64,000 bases of DNA, from positions 2,035,418 to 2,099,417 of the forward strand of contig SDUX01000003.1 in NCBI GenBank assembly GCA_008729055.1. The letters run 5' to 3'. The notes beneath the pieces are model-generated. The model worked only from the letters and a program-made list of their open reading frames with translations. It was not told the DNA's origin and made no database searches. This DNA comes from Pyropia haitanensis. Lineage: Eukaryota; Rhodophyta; Bangiophyceae; Bangiales; Bangiaceae. The stretch's first letter is position 1, and every line of letters begins with the position of its first letter. Made by a program: the position numbers and the translations under genes. Of the stretch, positions 45,601 through 53,859 are shown in pieces.

Positions 45601-45920
45601 GCAGCAATAAGAGCGTCCGCCGCCTCCTTCCGCCACACGTACCGCAGCGCCGCATCAACGAGACGGGCTACGTTGGAGTCGTCGACGTCAAACAGCCCAA
45701 CACGATCATACACAGAAACCCAGTAAACGCTGGTCACAGGGCTGTCCCGCTTGGTGTTGGCACGACTCACCGCCCCATGAACGCTCGCGTCCAGCGGCGT
45801 CAACACACGCTGGAGGCGTTGAGCTGCAGCCAAGAAGTCGTTGAGGAAGGGGGCGATCTTCTCCCTGGTTCGCTCGTCCGTGATGGCCAGGCCCTTCAGC
45901 GCCTCCTCAAAGCGCTCCAT
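42627..45920 (-). CDS. Large protein of unknown function with perfect 28-residue Gly-rich repeats
   Basis: 1,097 residues from MERFEEALKGLAIT at 45920; a longer frame to 46046 lacks support. No family is recognised. The N-terminal 270 residues look globular (FLNDFLAAAQRLQRVL, VYWVSVYDRVGLFDVDDS, YVWRKEAADALIAAVG). A Gly-rich middle has GGDAGG/GGQVGG tetrapeptide periodicity, including three tandem 84-bp DNA units (44551-44800) encoding an identical 28-residue repeat. A second folded-looking block follows (VLGYLVAYLRSSALP, LGSVDDFVIITAITVFKSKG, DVIAVLLLLCSIVEEMP). The C-terminal third is disordered, with a basic stretch (ADKRASRLAVRRAVRRQH, GARKRS, PKRSK) that looks like a nuclear-localisation or nucleic-acid-binding patch. 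It is located inside the KDZ element and converges on the helicase gene. It may be an accessory transposition or DNA-binding protein, but that is inference. Confidence 0.6.
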   Translation of the reverse strand: MERFEEALKGLAITDERTREKIAPFLNDFLAAAQRLQRVLTPLDASVHGAVSRANTKRDSPVTSVYWVSVYDRVGLFDVDDSNVARLVDAALRYVWRKEAADALIAAVGREGDRFMAHSRRLQDGVGESEGGTVHGARMAGAAPLLPSLMMTLPALRARVAFSAVRPPICVPNSAALSSAKAVIAAVAASPNPASLCRVIAFRACTALQAFLIARAGLTEATLAGVIDVAPGAGGYAAAVAVDPVGNAAGTLAGGTVNHSDGGSDNNTAGDVGHTMAGDAVRDAAGGQNEGAVGGAAGVAGDDAGGESGDERRGEAGSDAGSDAGHQSGRDASSTAGGDAGGNASSDGGGEVGGLAGGDAGCGARGQSGGDAGSQVGGQSGGVAGGEAAGPSGGDAGGDAGGQVGGESGGDAGGEAAGPSGGDAGGDAGGQVGGESGGDAGGEAAGPSGGDAGGDAGGQVGGVSGGGEDGKVRGQAGGTAANPSTAAAAGGAAGGAAGETAVGTDGLAASNAIGAAAIRAPANESAGPRTETAGGTRDGAAGENSAGATTVVAAEAATVTAGVVPGRGGGRSVGNARSSAVATQEDAADAAAVSRADAGAAPTASESSNAKDAGEVEDTPADAASGAGMSRSTLVLGYLVAYLRSSALPTWKSPRAGKAPAPAGTMANPLGTVSVDKNRSLWCPRVRMTGIKAAFDVPALASRRLKLGSVDDFVIITAITVFKSKGIADVIAVLLLLCSIVEEMPRIIAETLEASFEARPARHSSLVLSGLDVQPEKPDSVQRTDVGGGVGPAAATAEAATVTDAAPAANQENEARDSGAPGNGAVAAQGAAVVNNADAARRPAAPSPPVGSGDDSRQADRVGTGGGAAGTGGDDAGAGSGPPGDGDGFQENANASVEAAYIMRAIRAAADKRASRLAVRRAVRRQHAVAHAVGSTATTGNRPPAGARKRSTPPGGSSARAPKRSKAGASARKGLQDHVAGTSVAARGGDTPGSSGAGGTGVASGSVGLPGGGGTPRREDASRSSGAAPSRDAARRQETGASGNTAGGAGGTVDGGSAGTEIIESNGGEAGRKVVASGGKAAGTLEGVVPTSTTVAQ
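44551..44802 (-). repeat. Three 84-bp tandem repeats within the unknown gene
   Basis: Units start at about 44551, 44635 and 44719 with only a few base differences. Each is in frame and encodes the same 28 residues (GGDAGGQVGGESGGDAGGEA plus eight more). This is consistent with recent in-frame expansion. Confidence 0.9.
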
Positions 45921-46729
45921 GACAGGAGATAGCCCGAATCCGCTCCTTCCGGAGAGAGGCACGCCAACGAGAGAAGTTGGGCGGCGACAACAGCTGCACA
46001 GGCGTGCCGGACGAGCGGGCGGGAAATGAGAGGCCTCGCCGGCCACGCGGCTTCCAAGTGAAGCGGGGGCCGTTCGGGGGCTCCGGCACAGCGGAGGGGA
46101 GGTGGGCGGAGGAACCGGCTGTCCGGTGGCACCGGGCTGCTCCTACGTCCGGTATCGGGCAAGGGGTCGGGCGTGGTCACCACGCGATCTTGGCCACCGG
46201 CCGACAGGGGGTGGGAGGGGGGCGCCACCGGCTGCGCGGTGGAGGTCCAACGGGGTGGGCCGAGGGCGCGGTGCGAGAGAAAGATGGGAGGGGGGGGGAA
46301 TCCGCTGTGCGGGAAACAGCCACAGAGGTGGGCCGACGGCGCGGTGTGCGATGGGGGTCGGAGGGGGGGGCACCGGTTGCGCGGGGGAGGCCCAGACGAG
46401 TGGCCGAGGGGGGTTGGACAACGCCATGGCTGGCGAGGCGGAGGTACGGGCTGCTCGTTGCAAGGCGCCAAGACGCGGAGTCCGCCAGAGGGCGCGCGGG
46501 CCGACAGCATCCTCAAGCCGGTGCCTCCTGAAGGCGGGCAACCTGCTCTTGTGCAGCCGACGGCAAGCCGTGTGGCTGCACAGCCCTTCTGGTCATGCGC
46601 CCCGGTGGACGGTGGCGAGTAACTGTACAATTTCCATTACCCAATTCTCCCTGGACCCCCCCCAACAACACCCCCAACCCCCCCTCCCACGTGGCGCGCG
46701 CGGAGCGCGCCCCCGCCCCCCCCCCCCCA
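45921..46729. other. Right subterminal region of the KDZ element
   Basis: G-rich, with several loosely repeated motifs on the plus strand (CACCGGNTGCGCGG and GGTGGGCCGANGGCGCGGTG near 46225-46390). It probably includes the promoter of the minus-strand unknown gene. It ends in a C-run next to the terminal repeat. No gene is recognised. Confidence 0.45.
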
Positions 46730-46783
46730 CGACCACCCACTGCGTTTTTTTGCAGTGTGTTTGAGATTCTCAAATACTGCCTC
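46730..46783 (-). repeat. Right terminal inverted repeat of the KDZ element
   Basis: Reverse complement matches 28538-28590. It has the same CACTGC...GCAGTG near-palindrome (46738-46757), here with a GTTTTTTT centre, followed by TGTTTGAGATTC. The differences from the left end cluster in the palindrome centre and the outermost dozen bases. Confidence 0.9.
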
Positions 46784-46792
46784 CCGTCCTCC
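46784..46792. repeat. Candidate target-site duplication, right copy
   Basis: CCGTCCTCC, identical to 28529-28537. The surrounding DNA is C-rich, so an accidental match cannot be fully excluded. Confidence 0.6.
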
Positions 46793-48053
46793 CCCCCCCC
46801 CGCGTTCCGAGCCTGCTGGCCGCCCTCAGCTCGCCCGGCTCCCCCCCAAAAAAGGAAAAAGCGGATACAGAGCTCGTCAGCTGTCGACGTTGGCGGTGGC
46901 GCCTAGAGCGACGGAGTGTGGTCGCTGCGGCCGCCGGCCCGGCCGGCACTCAGGGGAGAGGGGGGCGAGCGAGACGCTGGTGGCGGGGCGCGCTGGCCCG
47001 AGGGGTGTGCGGCCACGCTGGTTGGCTGCTCCCGCGGCGGCGGCGTGCAGCGAATGGCTGCGGCGCGGCGGGGCGGGGCCGCGCTGGCGACAGCTGGCCG
47101 CCGCCGCACGAGCAAAGCCGGCGGGTGTCGGGGAGGCGACGGCCTCTTCCATTGGCCCTCTCGAGTTGCACGCGGCCCGCCGCTCCCAACAACTACCGCA
47201 TCCCGGGCGGCTCCAGAGGAATGCCAACTCTCACGCAAGCGCCATTGCTTCGACAGAGGAGTGGCACGGCAGCCTGGAATTCTAAGGATGTGGAAGCGCT
47301 GTCACGTAAGGTCATCCAATTATTGGATCACAACCGTTGCATAGGTCATTTTCTAACTCAGTGCCACGTGGGACTGCCCACGCTACATGCGCGCGGGTTG
47401 GCACGAGTCGCCACGCTCACCGCGGCGGCCACCCACCTCCCCCCCCCCCCCCCCGCCGTAGCGCCCCTGCGTGCGCGCGTCACCCCGGCTTGTCTCCCTT
47501 GCTTCCATCCGTCGCTATCGCTCCATCGGTCGCGCCGCCTGGGGTGCGCGTCACCACTTTTTGTGTCTCCACTTCGGTCGTCGCGACGTGGACGTTCGCT
47601 TCTCGCCCCTCCGCGGCGCCCTCACCTGCACGCCGAGTCGCGGCGCACCCCGTGTGCGCTTGCCCGTCGCGACCGCGGCGGCTGAGCGTGTGTGCTTCTA
47701 CCTACCTCGCCGTCCTGCAGCTGGGAAGGGGCACCAACTAAGGCTCTTGTGTCCGTTGGCTGTCCCCCGCGGCTGGCCGCGAGGTGTTTTTCCCGCGCTC
47801 ACCGGCTGCGCTCGTCTTGCGCGCCGTTGTACGGTCACTGCCCCCCCCCCCTCCCCCCCTCTCTTTGTCGGCGGCACCGGTTTCCCGCTTTCTTCCGCGT
47901 TCCTCTCTCTCCATCTACGGGCATTTGTGGGTGAGCTTGCCACCCGGTCTCGCGGGCGCGCCCGCCAGCACTCCCTGCTTGGCCTCTCTGGTGCCCTTCC
48001 CCCTTACCCCGCGCCCTTCCCCCCTCCCCCCCCCCCCCCCTGTGCCTGTCACC
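46793..48053. other. Intergenic region and probable 5' UTR of the CCCH gene
   Basis: No gene is recognised. Bases 47280-47370 are less GC-rich. A C-run at 47440-47456 and C-rich pyrimidine tracts up to 48040 precede the CCCH start codon and may be its leader. Confidence 0.45.
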
Positions 48054-48620
48054 ATGATGACGTCCACGCCGGCTGGCGGCAGTAACAGTACTCCTGTGTG
48101 CCATTACTGGCGGGACGGGTCGTGCAGATTTGGGGACAGCTGCCACTACCGTCACCCGCCGGAAGAGTTTGGGGTGACAGCGGGCTCGGGCGGTCGTGGC
48201 GGTGACCGCGGTGGCGGCGGCGGCGGCGGCGACCGCGGCGGCGGCCGTGGCCGTGGTGGTCGCGGTCGCGGTGGCAGGCGTGGCGGCAGCCGCGGCGGCT
48301 ACCGGGGGCGTGGCGGTGGTGGCGGCAGCGGTGGCGGCGGCGACTACACGCGTGGCGATAGGCCCAACGGGCACGGCGGCATTCCCCCCACGCAGCCCCC
48401 CTCCCCCACCGTTGTAGAGCCGCAGTGGCCGCTGACGTCGTACGGCCTCGAGTGCGAGCCGTGCACGGTGACAGGGGACGTGTCCCCCGAGGAGCTCCGT
48501 GCGTACGCGTACGCCATCTACCCGCAGGGCTACTCCCCGGCGGTGGTGGCAAGAGAGGCGGAGCTCGTCATGCAGCACCGTGCGCGCATTGCCGCGTCGC
48601 GACCGTCGATGCCCCAATGA
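48054..48620 (+). CDS. CCCH zinc-finger protein with RGG box (Nup42-like)
   Basis: 188 residues. The start is at the first ATG of ACCATGATGACG, right after a long pyrimidine-rich leader. One CX7CX5CX3H finger (CHYWRDGSCRFGDSCHYRH) sits at about residues 15-33 and should bind RNA. It is followed by an RGG/GGRG-rich stretch of about 80 residues that favours RNA binding and phase separation. The C-terminal 60 residues (VEPQWPLTSYGLECEPC, GDVSPEELRAYAYAIYPQG) resemble the tail of plant CCCH16/46-type proteins and Nup42-like nucleoporins. This suggests a role in mRNA export at the nuclear pore, with family-level certainty only. It converges on the STI1 gene. Confidence 0.78.
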   Translation: MMTSTPAGGSNSTPVCHYWRDGSCRFGDSCHYRHPPEEFGVTAGSGGRGGDRGGGGGGGDRGGGRGRGGRGRGGRRGGSRGGYRGRGGGGGSGGGGDYTRGDRPNGHGGIPPTQPPSPTVVEPQWPLTSYGLECEPCTVTGDVSPEELRAYAYAIYPQGYSPAVVAREAELVMQHRARIAASRPSMPQ

Positions 48621-49379
48621 AGGGGGATACGCGCAACACATCAAGCACGGACGCGGGTGGCAACGCGGTGACGACGCGGTGGCGGACGATCGACAGTAGG
48701 GACGGCGGCGGTGGCGGCGGCGACGCGCGGCACGAGTTGCGGCGCAGGGCCCTACATTTTGGCCGCGGCCGTGTGGCTCTGGGCGGCGGCGTTGGCTCGA
48801 CGGATGGTGGCGCCTCGCGGCTGCGCCACTTCCTGATGGTAGGGCGGTCGTTGAGGCTAGATATGCCCTGCCGACGGCGCCAGTACGGGCGCCGGACACG
48901 GGCTCCTTGCGCATGCGGAGCGGGCCGACCTGCAGAGCTGGACTCTGTAGCGATGCGTTGTGCGCGTGTGGCGGCATCCCTGGCGATTTTGTTGTTGGGC
49001 TGCGAACGACCAGTCGACCGCTGCCCTCCCTCCTACACCATCAAGGATGTGCTTCCTGTTTTGATGTATTTCTCCTCTTTTTCATCTCGACTGGTTCACG
49101 ATGCAGGCCTGCACGCCCTGGGCGTCTGCAGGGATGTTCGCGGTGCTCTGTGCTCGTTCTGTTCTCTTCCTCTGTTTTGTCTTCTGTTCCGCGCTCCTGG
49201 CGAGCTGGAAACAACCTTTTCGGACCAGCAAAAGGACAGCAAATGGACATACACGCACGCGTCTTGCGGTATACTCAATCCTTGGGTTGGCAACACACGT
49301 GCTAACCTACGAGCTAGCTGTTCAAGAAACACAAACCGACCAACAAAACACACATGAAAGAGAGAGAAGAACAGGGCTC
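48621..49379. other. Convergent intergenic region, 3' UTRs
   Basis: 760 bp between the CCCH and STI1 stop codons. The right half (49030-49370) is distinctly AT-richer, with T-rich and A-rich stretches suited to 3' ends. No coding potential is recognised. Confidence 0.5.
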
Positions 49380-50723
49380 CTAGCCGGTGCGCAGCACACC
49401 GGCGGCAATCAGTTTGTTGATTTTGGCCGCAATCACCGGGTCCGACATGGCCTTGGCCGCGTATTTCGGGTCCGACTCCATCTGTTGCAGCATGTTGTTG
49501 ATCAGCGGGTCACTGAGGATGGACTGGATCTCTGGGTCTTGCATCGCCTGTTTGGCCGTCGCCTCGTCAGCGCCGCCCTCGCTCTGGCGCGCCGCAATAG
49601 CCTGCTGCGTCTTGAGCAGCCCGTCCCGCATCTCCTTGCTCGTCGGGTCAATCTCCAGACCCTTCTGGTACACGTCCAGGCACTTGTGGAACTCCTTCAT
49701 GAAAAAGTGGATGGCACCCTTGCGAGACCATGCCTTCATGTACTTGCCGTCAATGTCCAGGCACGCATCACAATCCTTCATGGCCATGGGGAACTCACCC
49801 AGCTTGGTGTACGCTGCCGCCCGGTTTGAGTAGGCCACCGGGTTGGTCGGGTTGCGTTTGATCGCCTCCGAGTAGTGCTTGATGGCGGTGGGGAAGTCCT
49901 TGACGCGGAACGCGGCGTTGCCCTCCTCCCGAGCAGCGGCCGACAGCTCTGGGCTGATGTACGCCTCCTCCATCTGCTTCTTCAATGCCCGCTTGGCCGC
50001 CAGCAGGTGCTCGTTAATCTTGTAGTCATTCGACTCGACCAGGGACGACTCAAACGCCTCAATAGCACCGGACAGGTCGCCCGCGCGAGCCCGCGCCGTG
50101 CCGATGCGACCATACGCGCGGGCAATCAGCTTGAAGTCGGCCCGCAGATGGCGCTCCTTGTTGGCCTCAATCGCAGCGCGGCAATCGGCCTCGGCGGCGG
50201 CAAAGTCCCCCTGGTCCAGCTTGACCGCCGCCCGATTGATCATCGCGGCCAGGTTGTCCGGGTTGGCCTCCACTGCCTCGGTGTAGGCGGCAAGCGCGTC
50301 GTCATACTTGCGTGCCTTGTACGCCACGTTGCCGGCCGCCTTGGCCTCGTCAGACTTGCGCTTGGCGGCCGCCTCGGGGGTCTCCTCCTGCGCCTCCGCC
50401 GCCGGTGGTGACACGGTCGCCCCAGACGTGGCCCCCGCCGCGGGCGGCGCTTCCGACGACGACGGCATGGCGCGGCTGGCAGCAGCGTCAAAGGAGGCGG
50501 CGGCGGAGTCACCGCCCTCGCCACCCCCGTGCCGAGCGAGCACCGAGAAAATCTGCAGCATCCGCGGGTCCGCCAGGTGGGTGGCGAGCGTCTTAGGATC
50601 ACGGCGCAGGTCGGCCATCTTGGTCTCCAGGTCGGGGTTCTTGCTCAGCAGCTCCGCCACCTGCGGGTCGTTGAGGAGCTTAGCCCACTTCTCCTCCCCA
50701 AACAGGCCCCCCGTTTGTGCCAT
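49380..50723 (-). CDS. STI1: STI1/HOP-type Hsp70-Hsp90 co-chaperone lacking TPR1
   Basis: 447 residues from MAQTGGLFGEEKWAK at 50723; an upstream Met at 50771 adds an unrelated leader. Domains in order: DP1/STI1 motif (about 8-65: LLNDPQVAELLSKNPDL, DPRMLQIF), a disordered Ala/Pro/Glu linker, TPR2A (about 118-230: AAGNVAYKARKYDDALAAY, AMINRAAVKL), TPR2B (about 250-355: AREEGNAAFRVKDFPTAIKH, AYSNRAAAYTKLGEF, KAWSRKG), and DP2 (about 385-445: DPEIQSILSDPLINNML, DPVIAAKINKLIAAGVL). The carboxylate-clamp residues that grip the EEVD tail of Hsp90/Hsp70 are present in both TPR units. The canonical N-terminal TPR1 is absent, and nothing upstream restores it. The protein is cytosolic and works in client transfer to Hsp90. 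Confidence 0.92.
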   Translation of the reverse strand: MAQTGGLFGEEKWAKLLNDPQVAELLSKNPDLETKMADLRRDPKTLATHLADPRMLQIFSVLARHGGGEGGDSAAASFDAAASRAMPSSSEAPPAAGATSGATVSPPAAEAQEETPEAAAKRKSDEAKAAGNVAYKARKYDDALAAYTEAVEANPDNLAAMINRAAVKLDQGDFAAAEADCRAAIEANKERHLRADFKLIARAYGRIGTARARAGDLSGAIEAFESSLVESNDYKINEHLLAAKRALKKQMEEAYISPELSAAAREEGNAAFRVKDFPTAIKHYSEAIKRNPTNPVAYSNRAAAYTKLGEFPMAMKDCDACLDIDGKYMKAWSRKGAIHFFMKEFHKCLDVYQKGLEIDPTSKEMRDGLLKTQQAIAARQSEGGADEATAKQAMQDPEIQSILSDPLINNMLQQMESDPKYAAKAMSDPVIAAKINKLIAAGVLRTG

Positions 50724-51707
50724 GGCGGCAAGCGCCGCGCAGCGCACGGCCACACCAGCAGGCCAAACCAAGCAACCGCGCCCGCGGTGACCGAGCGACC
50801 GAGCGCGGCAAGCAGAGCAGCGGCCGGGGCGTCACGACCAAACCAGCGTGAGGGTAACAGAGGGCGGCAACCAGTCAGCGGTGGGTCGACAACGCACGTC
50901 GGGATGCGAAGCACGCATCGAGGGTGCAAGGTCCAAATAGACGCGCACCCCCCGATTGTCAAAGGTCGGTCCCAAGCCGGTCGCGGGCCTCGCTGGACAC
51001 AAGATCCATGCTCGAGCACTCGACGACGCGCAAGCAGGGACAGCCACGATCAAGTACGAGCCTTCCAGAAACATCTTGATGACACCAATCGGGATCCCAT
51101 AAACGCAACTGTTTGTATTCCTGCATGAATTACGCGGTCCTCGATAGCTGACATGCCTTGCCAAAATCTTTACAACAGCCGCCACGCGGTCGGCCGTGAA
51201 TGAGCGGCGGCGCACGCCACGCACAGGCACACACCCGGCAGTGGGCGCCTCGGCGTGAAAGCTGGCCATCAGAGGACACCACGTCCAGAGGGGCACCACG
51301 TGGCACCTGCGCCACGAAAAAGGGCTGCGCAGACGCCCGACGCGGCTGTTCCGTGATGCTCGAGCCACGCGTCTGTCAGCAGTGGATTGGGACCAGCGCG
51401 GATTTTGCGTGCCTGGCCGGATGCGGCACCTGTCGCCACCCCAGCTGTGATGGCCCCACGGGCTGCTGGGGCAGCAGCCAGTGGGATTGTGCAGTCTCTC
51501 CTCGGGCTGCGCTCCCGCATTCTCCAGCACGGAGCTACGCCGCTGTTGCGTCTCTTGTTATGGTCTACCCCCGTGCTTTCGCCCCAACTCTCCCTGCCCC
51601 TGCTCCTCCTTCTTCGCGCCCCCCACCACTTTCCTCAGCGCCTCGCCACTCCCCTCTCCCTCCCGACGAGCGAGGTGACCGCCTTGGCGCCCGTTGTGAC
51701 CGCCGTG
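50724..51707. promoter_or_regulatory. Divergent upstream region of STI1 and an unknown gene
   Basis: 984 bp shared by two divergently transcribed genes, likely containing both promoters. Bases 51050-51180 are less GC-rich. Open frames here give no recognisable protein. No heat-shock element could be confidently identified by eye. Confidence 0.35.
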
Positions 51708-52952
51708 ATGGCCTCCACCGTGCTATCGCCCGCAGCTACGGTCGGCCCGGGCGCTACCGACACCGTGAACGCCCCGGCCGCGCCCGTTGAGGGCGCCGCC
51801 GCCCCGGCCGCCGCCGCCGCGTGTGGGAGCTGGTCTTCCTCCGCCACCGTCCGCTTGGCGTCTGGGGTGTGCGTGGAGCCAATGGCGCCCCCTCCTGTCG
51901 CGTCTGCCACGACGGTGGCTGCTGCAGGCGCTGCCGCCACGACGGCCAAGGCCAGCAAAGGTCTATTTTTCCGCCGGGTGCCCAAGGAAACGTCCTCCCC
52001 GCGCCGCTCGCGGCGGCTGTCCAAGACCCCATCCGCCGACAAGGTGCCGATCGATGTGGTGGCCGTGGGGCAGGTGGCGGCGGCGGTGGCGGCCGCGCCG
52101 CTGGCCGCCCCGCCGCCCTTGTCGGCCGGCTCCTCTGCGGGCGGCTCCGTGATGGGCTCGGATGACGCGGCGGGGCCACCAGGCGAAGCGGTACCCCCCC
52201 CCGTGACCAAGCCCAGCCGCAAGTCCCTCTCCGAGGCGGTCGCGCCGTATGTAAAGGCGGACGCGGCGGCCGTCCTGGATGCGGTCGACAAGATTGGCGC
52301 GCTGCTCGACACGGCAGTGACCGCCTCGGCGACGGCGGGCCGGCAGCTGCCGGCTTTGGACCCGGCCGGCGTGCACGCCGCGTACATGGCTGTTGCAAAG
52401 TACCTGACGACAGCGTCGGCGGTGCAGCGCGGCTTCCCGGTGACCGCCCTGCTGCTGGCAGCGGCAGAGCGGGCGCTGCGGGCGGTAGATGCGCTGCAGA
52501 GCTTGCGGCTGCTGGCGTACAGGCGGCGAGCGGAGCGGGCCGCTGGAGGGGGGGTCGATGAACCCTCGGTTCCCGCCGTGGCTGCTTCTGGGGACGAGGC
52601 GATGGCTGCCCCAGCGGGGCCGAGTGCCGGGGACGCCGACGCGGTGGAGGAAGACGCGGACCTCCGCGCCCTGACGGCAGACTACGCGATGGCCGTGCGG
52701 GGTGCGCTAGAGCGGGTCGTCTGCCTCTTCCCAAGCAAAGAGGACAGCTTCCTGGGGCGGTGGCAGAAGCGGGGAGCGGTCTTCATTTCGCCCGCCACCA
52801 AGGCCGCCATGGTCGCGGCCGCCCGCGAGCTCGACGCCTCCCGCCTGAACGTGCGCGCGCCGCTGGCCGCCGTTTGTGGAGCGTACGACGCGCCAGGCGT
52901 GGACGCGGACGGTCGTATGTTGTCGCCCACCGCTGAGCAGCGGTTCTCATGA
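51708..52952 (+). CDS. Unrecognised Ala-rich protein
   Basis: 414 residues from ATG at 51708 (GTGATGGCC); the frame is open upstream to 51387, so the start is uncertain. No family is recognised. The N-terminal 190 residues are Ala/Pro/Val-rich and probably disordered, with a basic RRVPKETSSPRRSRRLSK patch. The rest looks helical and globular: LSEAVAPYVKADAAAVLDAV, AYMAVAKYLTTASAVQRGF, LLLAAAERALRAVDALQSLR, MAVRGALERVVCLFPSKEDS. It ends VRAPLAAVCGAYDAPGVD. The intact frame of good length, with amphipathic helices and a plausible start, suggests a real gene. It is transcribed divergently from STI1. Confidence 0.55.
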   Translation: MASTVLSPAATVGPGATDTVNAPAAPVEGAAAPAAAAACGSWSSSATVRLASGVCVEPMAPPPVASATTVAAAGAAATTAKASKGLFFRRVPKETSSPRRSRRLSKTPSADKVPIDVVAVGQVAAAVAAAPLAAPPPLSAGSSAGGSVMGSDDAAGPPGEAVPPPVTKPSRKSLSEAVAPYVKADAAAVLDAVDKIGALLDTAVTASATAGRQLPALDPAGVHAAYMAVAKYLTTASAVQRGFPVTALLLAAAERALRAVDALQSLRLLAYRRRAERAAGGGVDEPSVPAVAASGDEAMAAPAGPSAGDADAVEEDADLRALTADYAMAVRGALERVVCLFPSKEDSFLGRWQKRGAVFISPATKAAMVAAARELDASRLNVRAPLAAVCGAYDAPGVDADGRMLSPTAEQRFS

Positions 52953-53859
52953 GGGCCTCTGCCGGTAGTAGCTGTGACGGATGGACTGGCGGCTTTCCAG
53001 AGCATGTAAAGGGTGTGGTTGTGATCGGCCGTTTACGTGTACGGCCGGTTGAGTTTCAGGGAGGGGCGCGGGGGAGTAGCCCCAGCTACCACCGCCGCCG
53101 CGAGAGAGGCGGCCACGACGGCCAGAACGATGTCCACGTATACGGCGGCACAAGCGGCGGTGACTCAACGGCGGCGCGCCCCTTCCCCCTCCCCGCAACA
53201 TGAGACGGGCCAACGCCCCCACCGCCGCGGCCATAGCCGCCGCCCCCACTAGCCGCACGCCCACCCCCAACGCGGCGTCGACAAGCAGCGGGAGCGGCGG
53301 CGCAGCCTCCGCGCAGCCGTCCGACCTGCCAAAAGCCAACACCTACCCCGCCACCACCGCCAGCGCACCCGCACGTGCGCCGTGTCGGTCCCCACCAGCC
53401 GGTCGTTGCAGGCGCAACTGCCGCCGTCGCCACCGCTGCCGCCGTTGTGTCACCGGGGCCTTCTGCCGCCAGCGCATCACTCCCGGTCTAGGACACGCGC
53501 CGAGTTCGTGGCGCCGAGTTTGTACCGGCACAAATTAGCCGCCACATCAGTCGGGCTGTCTAAGACAACAGCACATCATCGGCAGGAAAATGCATTCAAA
53601 TTCGGTACTTGAAGCTTCGGACTCCATTGTTGGCTGGAGACCTGCCCGCCACCAGGACAGGTGATCCGCACTCAGATGTGCACTGCACCTCGCGAAAGCC
53701 CTCAAAATAACCGATAGTAGGTTCCGTCAGCCAGTTCGAATCCCATACACATCGATAGCGGATGTAAGATAGTGCGCTGCTGTAGGTGGTCAAGAGCTCT
53801 GATTCGATATTGTGCGTGCCAGAAAAAACGACACATACAATATTACAATGCTGCGATCC
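52953..53859. other. Intergenic region
   Basis: GC-rich to about 53520, then notably AT-richer (53540-53860). A minus-strand frame around 53200-53330 has a hydrophobic Ala/Val/Leu segment, but I cannot support a gene. The AT-rich part leads into the inverted-repeat element. Confidence 0.4.

Larger units (their letters stand above)
28538..46783. mobile_element. 18.2-kb KDZ-superfamily DNA transposon carrying a Pif1-like helicase
   Basis: Bounded by terminal inverted repeats (28538-28590 and 46730-46783; 36 of 40 identical in the inner core) and by the 9-bp direct repeat CCGTCCTCC. Inside are a KDZ transposase (minus), a Pif1-like helicase (plus), a large repeat-bearing protein of unknown function (minus), a GCC-rich minisatellite of about 1.9 kb, a 35/70-bp minisatellite of about 1.3 kb, and an AT-richer 1.9-kb spacer. 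The transposase lies within the repeat pair, which ties the termini to this family. All three large frames are open, so the copy may be autonomous or recently active. The limits are seen in the sequence; mobility is inferred. Confidence 0.82.

Noticed and set aside
50832..51530. 232-codon minus-strand frame upstream of STI1, considered as a source of the missing TPR1 domain
   Set aside because: Its sequence has no TPR periodicity or carboxylate-clamp residues.
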